A stretch of 64,000 nt of DNA from Microbulbifer bruguierae (GTDB taxonomy: Bacteria > Pseudomonadota > Gammaproteobacteria > Pseudomonadales > Cellvibrionaceae). The stretch spans positions 2,048,001-2,112,000 of the forward strand of contig NZ_CP118605.1 in assembly GCF_029869925.1 (NCBI RefSeq), given 5' to 3'. Under the pieces are notes generated by a model that was not told the origin of the DNA, did not search any database, and saw only the letters and a program-made list of their open reading frames with translations. The position numbers were made by a program, and so were the translations under genes. This document shows, piece by piece, positions 27,363 to 36,251 of the stretch (its first letter is position 1; each line of letters starts with the position of its first letter).

Positions 27363-28373
27363 GTGCGCGATTACCGTGCCTTGATGGCGGCGCTGTTGTT
27401 ATGCAGCAGTGCATACAGTACCAACTGTGCTGCCGCCGACCTGCCCGCGCGCCAGCGGCTCGCCAATGATTATCTGCGCTACGAATTTACCGCGGATATC
27501 GGCGGCCGCGGCCTCGCGTTCTCGATACCCGGGTATCCCAACCTGCTGAAAGTGGATGAACAGCTTTTGGCACAGCCCATTCCGCCGGTTACTGCAGAGG
27601 GTGAGAATTTTGGCTACCTCGGTCATATCGTCTGGATAGGCCCGCAACAAAACTGGTGGCGTTTTCAATCGGTAAATACATCGCGCCGCGACAGCCGCGC
27701 GGACTGGCCACCGGATCCCTACACCGTGCTGGGTGAAAATACGCTGCACTGGGAGTCGCCCTCCCATGCGGTTTTGTCATCCACCCCCAGCCCGGTTACC
27801 GGGCTGCAGCTGACCCGGCATGCAAAGCTCGATGGTGACAGGCTTGTGCATACCGTCACCGCCAGCAATACCCGCGACAACTCCGTAGCCTGGGATATCT
27901 GGTTCAACTCCCGGGTCGCCTCGAATACACAGGTTCTGGTTCCGGTAAAAGACTTCAGCGGCGATGTGCGAATCGCACAGTTCGACGGCAACCCCGCGCC
28001 TGATCAGCAGGTCCAGAAAATGGGCTTTTTCGATTTTAAGCGCACCGGTAAAAGCAAGGCCAAGGCTTTTATTCAACCGGCGGCGGGCTGGCTCGCGGCG
28101 TTTGCTGCGGACCAGGTTTTCATCATCGAATTTCCCCTGCAGCCGCGCAGCGCCATCCACCCGGCGCAGGGACAGGTAGAACTGTATCTGGATTACGACC
28201 CAGAAAATCCCGCCGCCGGCCTGTTGGAGCTGGAGGTGCACGGCCCTTACGTACAACTCGCACCGGGCGAGACGATGTCCGCGAGTGAGCAATGGCGGGC
28301 TATCGCCTATAGCGGTGAAAACAACCTGCAGGCGAAAGTCGCGTTCCTGCAGCGCCTGGGATACGGGCGATAA
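27363..28373 (+). CDS. DUF4380-family secreted protein
   Basis: 336 aa. The start is GTG, 4 bp after the symporter stop. A signal peptide covers about residues 1-25 (SAYSTNCAAA-DLP). The remainder reads as an all-beta protein resembling the DUF4380 group, which has an aldose-epimerase-like beta-sandwich (LANDYLRYEFTADIGGRG, SRVASNTQVLVPV). Function is not established. A role as a sugar mutarotase or binding protein for released monosaccharides is possible because it is embedded between a galactose-type symporter and GH9, but the characteristic epimerase catalytic residues could not be confirmed by eye. Confidence 0.7.
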   Translation: MRDYRALMAALLLCSSAYSTNCAAADLPARQRLANDYLRYEFTADIGGRGLAFSIPGYPNLLKVDEQLLAQPIPPVTAEGENFGYLGHIVWIGPQQNWWRFQSVNTSRRDSRADWPPDPYTVLGENTLHWESPSHAVLSSTPSPVTGLQLTRHAKLDGDRLVHTVTASNTRDNSVAWDIWFNSRVASNTQVLVPVKDFSGDVRIAQFDGNPAPDQQVQKMGFFDFKRTGKSKAKAFIQPAAGWLAAFAADQVFIIEFPLQPRSAIHPAQGQVELYLDYDPENPAAGLLELEVHGPYVQLAPGETMSASEQWRAIAYSGENNLQAKVAFLQRLGYGR

Positions 28374-28433
28374 AAGCACAAACACATCTCGCGGGTTTGC
28401 GGGGAAAACAAGAAAGACAAATGGAGTTTTGCA

Positions 28434-30407
28434 ATGTTTGCCGGTTTCTTTCGCACAGCCATGTGCCTGTTGATTCTTACCGGACTAGTGTCCTGCGGGG
28501 GCGGTGGAGGCAGCTCAAATACCGCTCCGACACCAATACCACAACCGCAACCCGAGCCCGAACCAGAACCACCGGTAACCGTCGTCGGTGAGGGGCCATT
28601 TATTGTGGTGGATCAGTTCGGCTACCTGCCGGATGCAAAAAAAATCGCGGTGTTGCGCGATCCGGTTACCGGCTTCGACAGCGAAGATACCTACACCCCG
28701 GGCGCCAGTCTGCAGGTGGTGAACACGCTGGATAATTCCGTGGTGTTTTCCGGTTCCGCAACGCCGTGGCTGGATGGCGAAATCGCGGCCACCTCCGGCG
28801 ATCGCATCTGGCTGTTTGACTTCAGCAGCGTAACCGCCACCGGCAACTATCAGATCGTCGACACCGAACAGGACCTTCGCTCCCCCGCCTTTGCGATTAA
28901 CGACAACGTCTACCGTGAAGTACTGGTACAGGCGGTGCGCACGTTTTTTTACCAGCGCGCCGGCCACACCAAGACGGAACAATTTGCCGGTGCCAGCTGG
29001 GCCGATGATGCAAGTCATATGGGACCACTGCAGGATGCCAACGCGCGGCGCTACAATAGCCCCGACGACGAAGGCAGTGAACGGGATTTGCACGGTGGCT
29101 GGTACGACGCCGGCGACTACAACAAATACACCAACTGGACCGCGAGTTATATCGTCGACCTGTTACATGCGTACCGTGAAAATACGCATGTGTGGACCGA
29201 TGACTTCAATATTCCGGAGTCCGGCAACGGCGTACCGGACCTGCTGGACGAAGTGAAATGGGGACTGGATTCCCTGATACGGATGCAAAACGCCGATGGC
29301 TCAGTGCTGTCCATCGTCGGCCTCGCTTCCGCCAGCCCGCCGTCCAGCGCCACCGGAGCGAGTCTCTACGGCGATGCCAGCACTTCTGCCACGCTCTCCA
29401 GTGCCGCAGCGTTTGCCTATGGTGCAAAGGTTTTTGCTGCCCTGAGTACACCCGAATTCAACAGCTATGCCGCTGACCTCAGGACGCGCGCGCTGCGGGC
29501 CTGGAACTGGGCCAACGCCAACCCGGCGGTGATTTTCCGCAACAACGACGAAGCGGCGGGCACCGCCGGACTGGGGGCAGGCCAGCAGGAAGTGGACGAC
29601 ACCGAGCGCGGTTTCAAGCGCTTGGTTGCCGCGATCTATCTCTACGATCTCACTGGTGACATCAGCTATCGCGATTACGTCGATGCCAATTACCAGACTG
29701 CACCAATGTTTGCCAATTGGTGGCTGTCGCCGTTCCGCGCCAGTATTCAACGCCCGCTGCTGTATTACACCGCGCTGGACGATGCCACTGCCGCCACCGC
29801 CGACGCTATTCGCAATCGCTATGTGGAATTGTGGGAAGGCGACGATGGCTGGGGTGCAGCCACCAACCGCCGCGATCCCTACGGAGCCTTTATCAGCGAT
29901 TACACCTGGGGCAGCAACGCGGTGACGTCTCTCGCCGGCGGTATGTTCGCAGACCAGCAAACCTACAACCTGGGGCAGCGCGATACGGCACAAATCCGCA
30001 ACGCCGCTGCCGGCTACCTGCATTACCTGCATGGGGTCAATCCGCTCGGCAAAGTGTACCTGTCGAATATGGGAGACTTCGGTGCGGAAAACTCCGTGGA
30101 CCAGTTCTACCACACCTGGTTTGCCCACGGCAGCGCGCTCTGGGACAGTGTCAGTAACTCAGCCTACGGCCCGCCTCCGGGATTTCTCGTCGGCGGGCCC
30201 AACCCATCCTACGACTGGGATGAGCGCTGCCCCGGTGTATCCAGTCTGTGCGGCAGCGCGCAACCGCAGCCGCCTTACGGCCAGCCGGCACAGAAATCCT
30301 ATACGGATTTCAATAACAGCTGGCCGCTCAACTCCTGGTCGGTAACCGAGAATTCCAACGGCTACCAGACCGCGTACATTCGCTTGCTCGCGCGCTACGT
30401 CAAATAA
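28434..30407 (+). CDS. GH9 endoglucanase lipoprotein with N-terminal Ig-like domain
   Basis: 657 aa. Lipobox LVSC with lipidated Cys 21, then a Gly/Ser and Pro/Glu-rich linker (22-48), so a surface or periplasm-anchored lipoprotein. A CelD-type Ig-like domain (about 54-150) precedes the GH9 (alpha/alpha)6 barrel, with catalytic base region D225/D228 (GGWYDAGDYNKY) and general acid E639 (ENSNGYQ). GH9 enzymes with this layout cleave beta-1,4-glucan, and some cleave xyloglucan. Position 60 bp after DUF4380 and 12 bp before GH43 supports co-transcription. Endo-attack on the xyloglucan backbone or on mixed-linkage glucan is plausible. Confidence 0.92.
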   Translation: MFAGFFRTAMCLLILTGLVSCGGGGGSSNTAPTPIPQPQPEPEPEPPVTVVGEGPFIVVDQFGYLPDAKKIAVLRDPVTGFDSEDTYTPGASLQVVNTLDNSVVFSGSATPWLDGEIAATSGDRIWLFDFSSVTATGNYQIVDTEQDLRSPAFAINDNVYREVLVQAVRTFFYQRAGHTKTEQFAGASWADDASHMGPLQDANARRYNSPDDEGSERDLHGGWYDAGDYNKYTNWTASYIVDLLHAYRENTHVWTDDFNIPESGNGVPDLLDEVKWGLDSLIRMQNADGSVLSIVGLASASPPSSATGASLYGDASTSATLSSAAAFAYGAKVFAALSTPEFNSYAADLRTRALRAWNWANANPAVIFRNNDEAAGTAGLGAGQQEVDDTERGFKRLVAAIYLYDLTGDISYRDYVDANYQTAPMFANWWLSPFRASIQRPLLYYTALDDATAATADAIRNRYVELWEGDDGWGAATNRRDPYGAFISDYTWGSNAVTSLAGGMFADQQTYNLGQRDTAQIRNAAAGYLHYLHGVNPLGKVYLSNMGDFGAENSVDQFYHTWFAHGSALWDSVSNSAYGPPPGFLVGGPNPSYDWDERCPGVSSLCGSAQPQPPYGQPAQKSYTDFNNSWPLNSWSVTENSNGYQTAYIRLLARYVK

Positions 30408-30419
30408 AACAGAGGCGAT

Positions 30420-32174
30420 ATGCATTCGGTGAAAATCAAACAACAGATAAGTGCTCTGGGGATTGCCTTGGTGACCGCGATTTCACCCGCTGACGCCTCA
30501 GAAAAAATTGCCCGCTTTTCCTGGTTCGAATACAACGGCAATGACGAAGTATTCAACCTGCCGCTGAAAGAAAACGAGTATCGCAATCCGATCCTCGCCG
30601 GGTTTCATCCGGATCCGAGTATCGTGCGCGTCGACAAGGACTATTATCTGGTCAACTCCACCTTCGGTTTCTTTCCCGGCATTCCCGTTTTCCACAGCCG
30701 CGATCTGGTGAACTGGACCCAGATCGGCAATGCCCTGCACAGGCCCGGCCAGGTGAACTTCAACGGCCTGCCACTGACCAATGCCGGCGTCTATGCGCCG
30801 GCCATCGAATATCGCGATGGCACTTTTTATGTGATCAATACCTGCATCGGCTGCGGCGGCAACTTTGTGGTCACGGCGAAAAATCCCGCGGGGCCCTGGT
30901 CTGATCCCATCTGGCTGCCCGAACTCGACGGTATAGATCCGTCGATTTTTTTCGACGACAACGGCAAAACCTACATCGTGCACCACGCCGAACCGGATAA
31001 AAAACGCTACCCGGCACACACCGCTATCCGCGTGATGGAAGTGGATCCGGAAACGTTTCAAGCAAAATCAGACGATGTACTGCTGGTGGACGGCGGTGCA
31101 GTGCCCCAGTGGAATACCGACTATCTGGAAGGCCCGCACCTCTACAACGTCGACGGTACCTACTACCTCTCCGCCCCCGGTGGCGGTACCGGCTATTTTC
31201 ACCAGCAGCTGCTGTTCAGGGCGGACAACGTATTCGGCCCCTATACCGCCAACCCGAACAATCCGGTACTGACCCAATTCGGGCTGCCGGACGACCGCCC
31301 CAACCCGGTTACCGCCACCGGCCATGCGGATCTGTTTGAAGACAGCAACGGCGACTGGTGGGCGGTGTTTCTCGGTACCCGGGTTTACGATCTGGCCACC
31401 GCCCCGCAGGACCCCGGCAATTTTCACACTGGCCGCGAGACCTTCATGCTCCCGGTACAGTGGAAAGACGGTTGGCCAATCATTCTGGAAGCGGGCCGCG
31501 CTTTGCCTTACGCGGTGAACCGGCCACGCCTTCCAGAGGACCAGCCCGCGCCGCGGCACACTACCGGTAACTTTTCCGAGCGCGAAGTATTTGTCTCCGA
31601 TAAGCTCGCCCCCCACTGGCTGTTTATCCGTACCCCGGACAGTCCCTGGTGGGCAACCGGCGACGAAGGACTGTCTTTACAGGCCCGCCCGGTTGCCATC
31701 GGCGACCGCGACGGCCAGCCATCCTTTGTCGGCCGCCGCCTCGCCCATATGCGTGCGGAAATGACTACCGCGCTGAAATTCACACCACAAGCAACAGACG
31801 ACGAGGCCGGATTACTGGCACTGCAGAGCGATGACTTTTTCTACGCCTTGGGCCTCGGGCGTAACAGCGCCGGTAAGGCGGTACTGCGGGTACGCCGGAA
31901 AGCGGGGAACGGTGGCGAAATTCAGGGTCAGGTGATTGCCGAGACGCCGATACCACTGCTACAGGGGCAACCGGTTTACCTGCGTATGAAGATCGACAAA
32001 TCCGAACTGGATTTCTCCTACAGCCTGGATGCCGAACACTACACCCCCCTGGTGGAAAATAACGATGCCCGGGTGCTGACCACAGCGGCGGCCGGTGGCT
32101 TTGTTGGAGCAGTTGTCGGGATGTATGCCGAGTCCGGAGAAAAAATCCGGATACAGGAACGACAGCAAATGTAA
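30420..32174 (+). CDS. GH43 glycoside hydrolase, paralogue of the 104-1834 gene
   Basis: 584 aa with a signal peptide (about residues 1-27). GH43 catalytic acids D65 (HPDPS), D173 (GIDPS) and E237 (EGPHL) are in place, with a C-terminal beta-sandwich from about 370. It shares motif blocks and domain order with the protein at 104-1834. Within a xyloglucan locus the best guess is alpha-L-arabinofuranosidase acting on arabinosylated side chains, as for GH43 enzymes of Bacteroides xyloglucan loci; beta-xylosidase is the alternative. It starts 12 bp after GH9 with ribosome site CAGAGG. Its stop codon lies inside a LacI-type operator (32170-32183), marking the end of this transcription unit. Confidence 0.92.
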   Translation: MHSVKIKQQISALGIALVTAISPADASEKIARFSWFEYNGNDEVFNLPLKENEYRNPILAGFHPDPSIVRVDKDYYLVNSTFGFFPGIPVFHSRDLVNWTQIGNALHRPGQVNFNGLPLTNAGVYAPAIEYRDGTFYVINTCIGCGGNFVVTAKNPAGPWSDPIWLPELDGIDPSIFFDDNGKTYIVHHAEPDKKRYPAHTAIRVMEVDPETFQAKSDDVLLVDGGAVPQWNTDYLEGPHLYNVDGTYYLSAPGGGTGYFHQQLLFRADNVFGPYTANPNNPVLTQFGLPDDRPNPVTATGHADLFEDSNGDWWAVFLGTRVYDLATAPQDPGNFHTGRETFMLPVQWKDGWPIILEAGRALPYAVNRPRLPEDQPAPRHTTGNFSEREVFVSDKLAPHWLFIRTPDSPWWATGDEGLSLQARPVAIGDRDGQPSFVGRRLAHMRAEMTTALKFTPQATDDEAGLLALQSDDFFYALGLGRNSAGKAVLRVRRKAGNGGEIQGQVIAETPIPLLQGQPVYLRMKIDKSELDFSYSLDAEHYTPLVENNDARVLTTAAAGGFVGAVVGMYAESGEKIRIQERQQM

Positions 32175-32183
32175 CGGGTTACA
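32170..32183. promoter_or_regulatory. LacI-type operator O1 upstream of TonB receptor 2
   Basis: TGTAACGGGTTACA, with perfect half-sites TGTAAC/GTTACA; the exact reverse complement of the site at 47131-47144. It overlaps the GH43 stop codon and lies 167 bp upstream of O2, a distance compatible with looping. Confidence 0.75.
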
Positions 32184-32322
32184 GCGAGCTGAAAAAAATC
32201 ACTTGTGAGCGCGCCCTTACCGGCAATGGCCTCAAATCCGCTCACATGCGGACTTTACTGCAAATACAGAAAAAACTGCCCTGAACGCCCGATTATATTG
32301 ATGCCAAAACTTCTTCGGGGCC

Positions 32323-32351
32323 TTGTCAATTAAAATTGAAACCGGTTACAT
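32323..32351 (+). promoter_or_regulatory. Putative promoter of TonB receptor 2 operon
   Basis: TTGTCA (32323-32328), 17-bp spacer, TTACAT (32346-32351). The -10 box lies within the right half of operator O2, the same arrangement as at 47117-47145. Confidence 0.6.
32337..32350. promoter_or_regulatory. LacI-type operator O2 upstream of TonB receptor 2
   Basis: TGAAACCGGTTACA, a 14-bp near-palindrome with central CCGG; the exact reverse complement of the site at 45754-45767. It covers the spacer and -10 of the putative promoter. Confidence 0.78.
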
Positions 32352-32444
32352 TTGCAAAAACAACATAACAAGTGCTCGCTGGGCCCTCCGGCTCCGTAAA
32401 GAAAATCCCGGTTCAGGGTAAGGCGAAGCCAGCGACGAGATAAA

Positions 32445-32492
32445 AACGTGTTGTAGTAACAATCGTTCTAACGCTTGCTACTACAACACGTT
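32445..32492. repeat. 14-bp perfect inverted repeat in the receptor 2 leader
   Basis: AACGTGTTGTAGTA (32445-32458) and its exact reverse complement TACTACAACACGTT (32479-32492), 20-bp loop. No T-run follows, so it is not a simple terminator. It could be an mRNA leader stem-loop or a protein-binding site. Confidence 0.75.
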
Positions 32493-32802
32493 GATGAACA
32501 ACACCAATAACAATAACGAGCCGTTTAGCGATGAATGCCACCCAGCCAGCAGCCGTGCATCCTGCGCGCAGCCGCGTGTGCACCGACGTGCCCCACAACC
32601 GCTTCGGTGCGGCCGCACCCATATCATCCCTGCATTCTTTCCCGCGCCTTTTCCTGTGTCTTTTCCCGATATCCGTTAATTACGCGAATCCGCGCTCGTT
32701 CAAATTTCGTTGCGGTCAGCAACAACGACTTCCACACGGTTGTTTCGCAACCCGGGTGGGAAAACCGGGTAGTACCAACAATAAGATGAGAGGATCAATA
32801 AC

Positions 32803-35800
32803 ATGAAACGTATCCGTTTGCCCGGCACAAGGGCCGGACTTATTTCATTCGCCTCCCCACTACTGGTGTTGAGTAGCGTAATGGCGAGTGCACAGGAAAG
32901 TCAGTCGACAGAAAAACCGGAAGAGGAAAACGCAGCCATTGAGGAAGTGGTGGTTCAGGGCATGCGCATGTCCCTGGAAAACGCCCAGGACATCAAGCGC
33001 CACGCCCCGACGGTGGTGGACTCTATCACCGCCAAGGACCTGGGCTCCTTCCCGGATAAATCCGTGGCGGAAGCGCTGCAGCGGGTGGCCGGTATTACCG
33101 TGAACCGATTTGCCGCCTCTTCGGATACCGCACACTTCTCCGCGGAACCTTCTGGCGTGGTGGTGCGCGGACTGAACCAGGTGCGCAACGAATTGAACGG
33201 GCGCGACTCTTTCAGCGCCAACTCCTCGCGCGGTCTCAGTTGGGGCGATGTATCACCGGAACTGATGGGCGGCGTGGACACCTATAAAAACCAGATGGCG
33301 GAACTGGTCGAAGGTGGTATTGCCGGCACCGTGAATTTGCGCACCCGGGTCCCCTTCGACCAGGACGACGACCTGGTTGCGTTTACCGTAAGCAGCAACT
33401 ACGGCGACCTCTCCGGCGATGTGACTCCCGAGGCCTCGGGCCTGTACAGCACCCGCTGGCAGACCGGAGTTGGGGAATTTGGTGTTCTCGCCAATGTTGC
33501 CTATTCTGACGTCCACACCAATACCGAGGGCAACCAGCTGTTCCGCATGAACCGCTTCCGCGATGTCTACGAAGAGGACAGCCTCTACTACATCCCTGCC
33601 GGTATCAACATGCGGGAAACCAGTTACGACCGCGAACGTCAAGGCGGCGCACTGGCATTCCAGTTCCAGAATCTCGATGAGACCGTGGTGGTCACCACCC
33701 AGTACAACCGCTCCGAGTATGAAAATGCCATGGAGGAATATATCGTCCAGGCTTCACCGGCGGATTTGTCCTATTCCCAGAGTGTGCTGTTCGAAGTCGA
33801 CGCCGGCAATAGCGGTATACCGCGGCCTGCGCCGGGTACCGAAGCATTCACCTTCGATTCAAATGGTCTGTTCCAGCAGGGCACCATGGTTACCGGCCTC
33901 GGCTGGTGGGGCGGCAATGATGCCGAGGCCATGGGTTATGCCACCAACGCAGCCGGGCAACCATTGGTGAACCCCTGCTACGACTGGGCCGGCTGTACGC
34001 CCGCCGACCAGCGGGGCATCAACATGAATACCGGCACGCGCTACAGCATTAACAAGAACATGACCCAGGACTTTGCCACCAACGTCAAATGGGCCATCAC
34101 CGACCGCGTGCGCTCGCAATTCGACATACAGTACGTGGACTCCAAGGTAGAAAACTACGATATCGAAACCGGCTTTGCGTCTTACGCGGATCTCGCCCTG
34201 GACCTGACCGGCAAACGCCCGGCGATACAGCTGCTCGATCCCACCAACGTCAATCTTTCCGAGGGCAACTGGGCCAATCCCAACAACTACCGTATCCACT
34301 CCATCATGGACCATGTGGAAGACAGCGAGGGCGACCAGCTCGCGCTGCGCGGTGACTTTGAGTTTGATATCGACAACGGCTGGATGGAATCCATCAAAAC
34401 CGGCGTGCGCTGGGCGGAGCGCGACCAGCAGGTGCGCTGGAGTGGGTATAACTGGCAGAACGTTGCCAACGACTGGACCAACAACCAGTCGGCCTATTAC
34501 AACCTCGACCGGCACGAACCCGCCAATGGTGCCGGCGGTCAACCTGGTTTCACCGGCTATCCGCTGGACTTCTACGGCGTACGCTCTCTGGGCACGTCGA
34601 ATTATCACGATATCAATTTCAACCAGTTCGTTTTTGCCAATATGGATCTGATCTCCAATCGACAGGCCATGGCCAATGCGCTCGGTGCCGGCGCGCTCGG
34701 TCTGACCGGCGGCGTCGGCTGGGACCCGATCTGTTCCAATACCGGCGATCGCAGCGGCGAAGTCGAGGGAACCTGCTTTACCCCCTCGGAAATTGCTGAC
34801 GTCAACGAGGAAACCCAGGCCGCCTATATCCAGTTCAACTTTGGTGGCTCAGACGCCGAGCTGTTTGGCGTACCGGTCTCCGGTAACTTTGGTCTGCGCT
34901 ACGTGAAAACCATCAATAGTGCAGACGGTGGTACCGACTATGCGCGCCTGGGTGATGAATACTTTTTCACCCTCGATCCAGAAACCGGCGAGCGCATTTC
35001 CGACCCGACTCGCCAGAACCTGGGCTGCGCCCCGGTAACCGCACCTGAGGGACAGCCACAACCGCCAATTCCCTTCACGTTGGGTTGTTACCTGTCCATG
35101 GACGATGTCGCCTTCATGAATGGCGCCAGCCAGACCGGTAGCAGCAAGAAAACCCACCACAATCTGCTGCCGAGCTTCAATATCAAGTTCGACCTGACGG
35201 AAGAAGTCCTGCTGCGCTTCGCCGCCTCCAAAGCCATGGCGCGGCCGGATATCGGCAACCTGCGCTACTACACCGGCATCGGTGAAACCCTGCCGGATAC
35301 CGATAATCCCGGTGACCCTCTGTGGGTGAAAAATGCCGAAGGAGAAATTGTCGGTGCCAATGTGCGCTACACCAGCGGCGCGCAGAATCCGTATCTTTCC
35401 CCCATCGAGGCGACCCAGTTTGACCTGGCGCTGGAGTACTACTTTGCCGACGTGGGTTCCATGACCCTTACCCTGTTCCACAAACAGTTCGACAACTACA
35501 TCCAGATCGGCAATCAGAATGTCGAATTCACCAACAACGGGGTAACCCGCACGGTAGAAGTCAACCGACCACTGAACGGCGATGGCGCTGAGATCAAAGG
35601 CTTCGAATTTGCCTTCCAGCGTTTCTTCGACTTCCTGCCGGAACCGTTTAATGGTCTCGGCGTACAGGCCAACTATACCTTTATCGACAACCAGGGTATC
35701 ACCAATACCGGTGTGCAGGCGCAGGGTGCGGAAAGCACCACGGTTACCGCCCAGGCTCCGGATACCATCAGCGTCAACCGCCTGGAAGGGCTCAGTGACA

Positions 35801-36126
35801 ATGCGTACAACCTGGTGGGCATGTACGAATATGGCGACTGGCAGGCGCGTTTGGCTTACAGCTGGCGCGACGAGTATATGGTCACTGCCATCGATTGCTG
35901 TGTGGCCTACCCGGTATGGACGGAAGCCTTCGGATCACTGGACGGTTCCGTCGCGTACAGCCTTACCGACAACCTGGATATTGCCTTCCAGGCCAGCAAC
36001 CTCCTGAACGAGGAAACCGTGATGACCCAGCAGGTTTCCAATGTGGAGGATGGCGGTACCCGGATGCCGAACTCCTGGTTCATCAACGACCGCCGCTATA
36101 CGCTGGGACTGCGCTTCCAGTTCTGA
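32803..36126 (+). CDS. TonB-dependent receptor 2 (Caulobacter-type, TIGR01782-like)
   Basis: 1107 aa with a signal peptide (about residues 1-30, MASA-QES) and a TonB-box-like IEEVVVQGMRMS segment. The plug contains VAEALQRVAGITVNRF, VVRGLNQVRNELNGRD and GGIAGTVNLRTRVPF, and the barrel ends in LGLRFQF. It is homologous to receptor 1 but longer, with extra loop sequence rich in Gly/Asn around residues 350-420 and 590-640. Probable import of a related but distinct oligosaccharide. It has its own promoter region with two LacI-type operators. A terminator-like hairpin follows its stop, before the halogenase pair. Confidence 0.94.
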   Translation: MKRIRLPGTRAGLISFASPLLVLSSVMASAQESQSTEKPEEENAAIEEVVVQGMRMSLENAQDIKRHAPTVVDSITAKDLGSFPDKSVAEALQRVAGITVNRFAASSDTAHFSAEPSGVVVRGLNQVRNELNGRDSFSANSSRGLSWGDVSPELMGGVDTYKNQMAELVEGGIAGTVNLRTRVPFDQDDDLVAFTVSSNYGDLSGDVTPEASGLYSTRWQTGVGEFGVLANVAYSDVHTNTEGNQLFRMNRFRDVYEEDSLYYIPAGINMRETSYDRERQGGALAFQFQNLDETVVVTTQYNRSEYENAMEEYIVQASPADLSYSQSVLFEVDAGNSGIPRPAPGTEAFTFDSNGLFQQGTMVTGLGWWGGNDAEAMGYATNAAGQPLVNPCYDWAGCTPADQRGINMNTGTRYSINKNMTQDFATNVKWAITDRVRSQFDIQYVDSKVENYDIETGFASYADLALDLTGKRPAIQLLDPTNVNLSEGNWANPNNYRIHSIMDHVEDSEGDQLALRGDFEFDIDNGWMESIKTGVRWAERDQQVRWSGYNWQNVANDWTNNQSAYYNLDRHEPANGAGGQPGFTGYPLDFYGVRSLGTSNYHDINFNQFVFANMDLISNRQAMANALGAGALGLTGGVGWDPICSNTGDRSGEVEGTCFTPSEIADVNEETQAAYIQFNFGGSDAELFGVPVSGNFGLRYVKTINSADGGTDYARLGDEYFFTLDPETGERISDPTRQNLGCAPVTAPEGQPQPPIPFTLGCYLSMDDVAFMNGASQTGSSKKTHHNLLPSFNIKFDLTEEVLLRFAASKAMARPDIGNLRYYTGIGETLPDTDNPGDPLWVKNAEGEIVGANVRYTSGAQNPYLSPIEATQFDLALEYYFADVGSMTLTLFHKQFDNYIQIGNQNVEFTNNGVTRTVEVNRPLNGDGAEIKGFEFAFQRFFDFLPEPFNGLGVQANYTFIDNQGITNTGVQAQGAESTTVTAQAPDTISVNRLEGLSDNAYNLVGMYEYGDWQARLAYSWRDEYMVTAIDCCVAYPVWTEAFGSLDGSVAYSLTDNLDIAFQASNLLNEETVMTQQVSNVEDGGTRMPNSWFINDRRYTLGLRFQF

Positions 36127-36171
36127 TCACCGGCACCGCAGGCAGGCCGTTCCGCTGCCGCGCCCGGACAT

Positions 36172-36213
36172 AAAAATGCTGAGCTGTGGCGTTTTCGCGG
36201 CTCAGTATTTTTT
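36172..36213 (+). terminator. Terminator/attenuator between TonB receptor 2 and halogenase 2
   Basis: AAAAATGCTGAGC pairs with GCTCAGTATTTTT (13 bp, one G-U), loop about 15 nt, with the T-run at the base of the stem. It should make expression of the downstream halogenase/esterase genes partial. Confidence 0.7.
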
Positions 36214-36251
36214 GTGATAAAAACGCAGTAAATAAAACACGAAACGAAAAA

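Larger units (their letters stand above)
32175..32802. other. Long leader/regulatory region of TonB receptor 2
   Basis: 628 bp without a convincing gene. It holds two LacI-type operators (32170-32183, 32337-32350), a promoter-like pair at 32323-32351 and a 14-bp perfect inverted repeat at 32445-32492. About 310 bp of leader then precede the receptor ATG. A short open frame around 32531-32806 lacks family features. Confidence 0.65.

Noticed and set aside
36186-36251. Upstream GTG start for halogenase 2
   Set aside because: It lies within the terminator stem-loop; the ATG at 36252 aligns with the start of the FAD domain in the paralogues.
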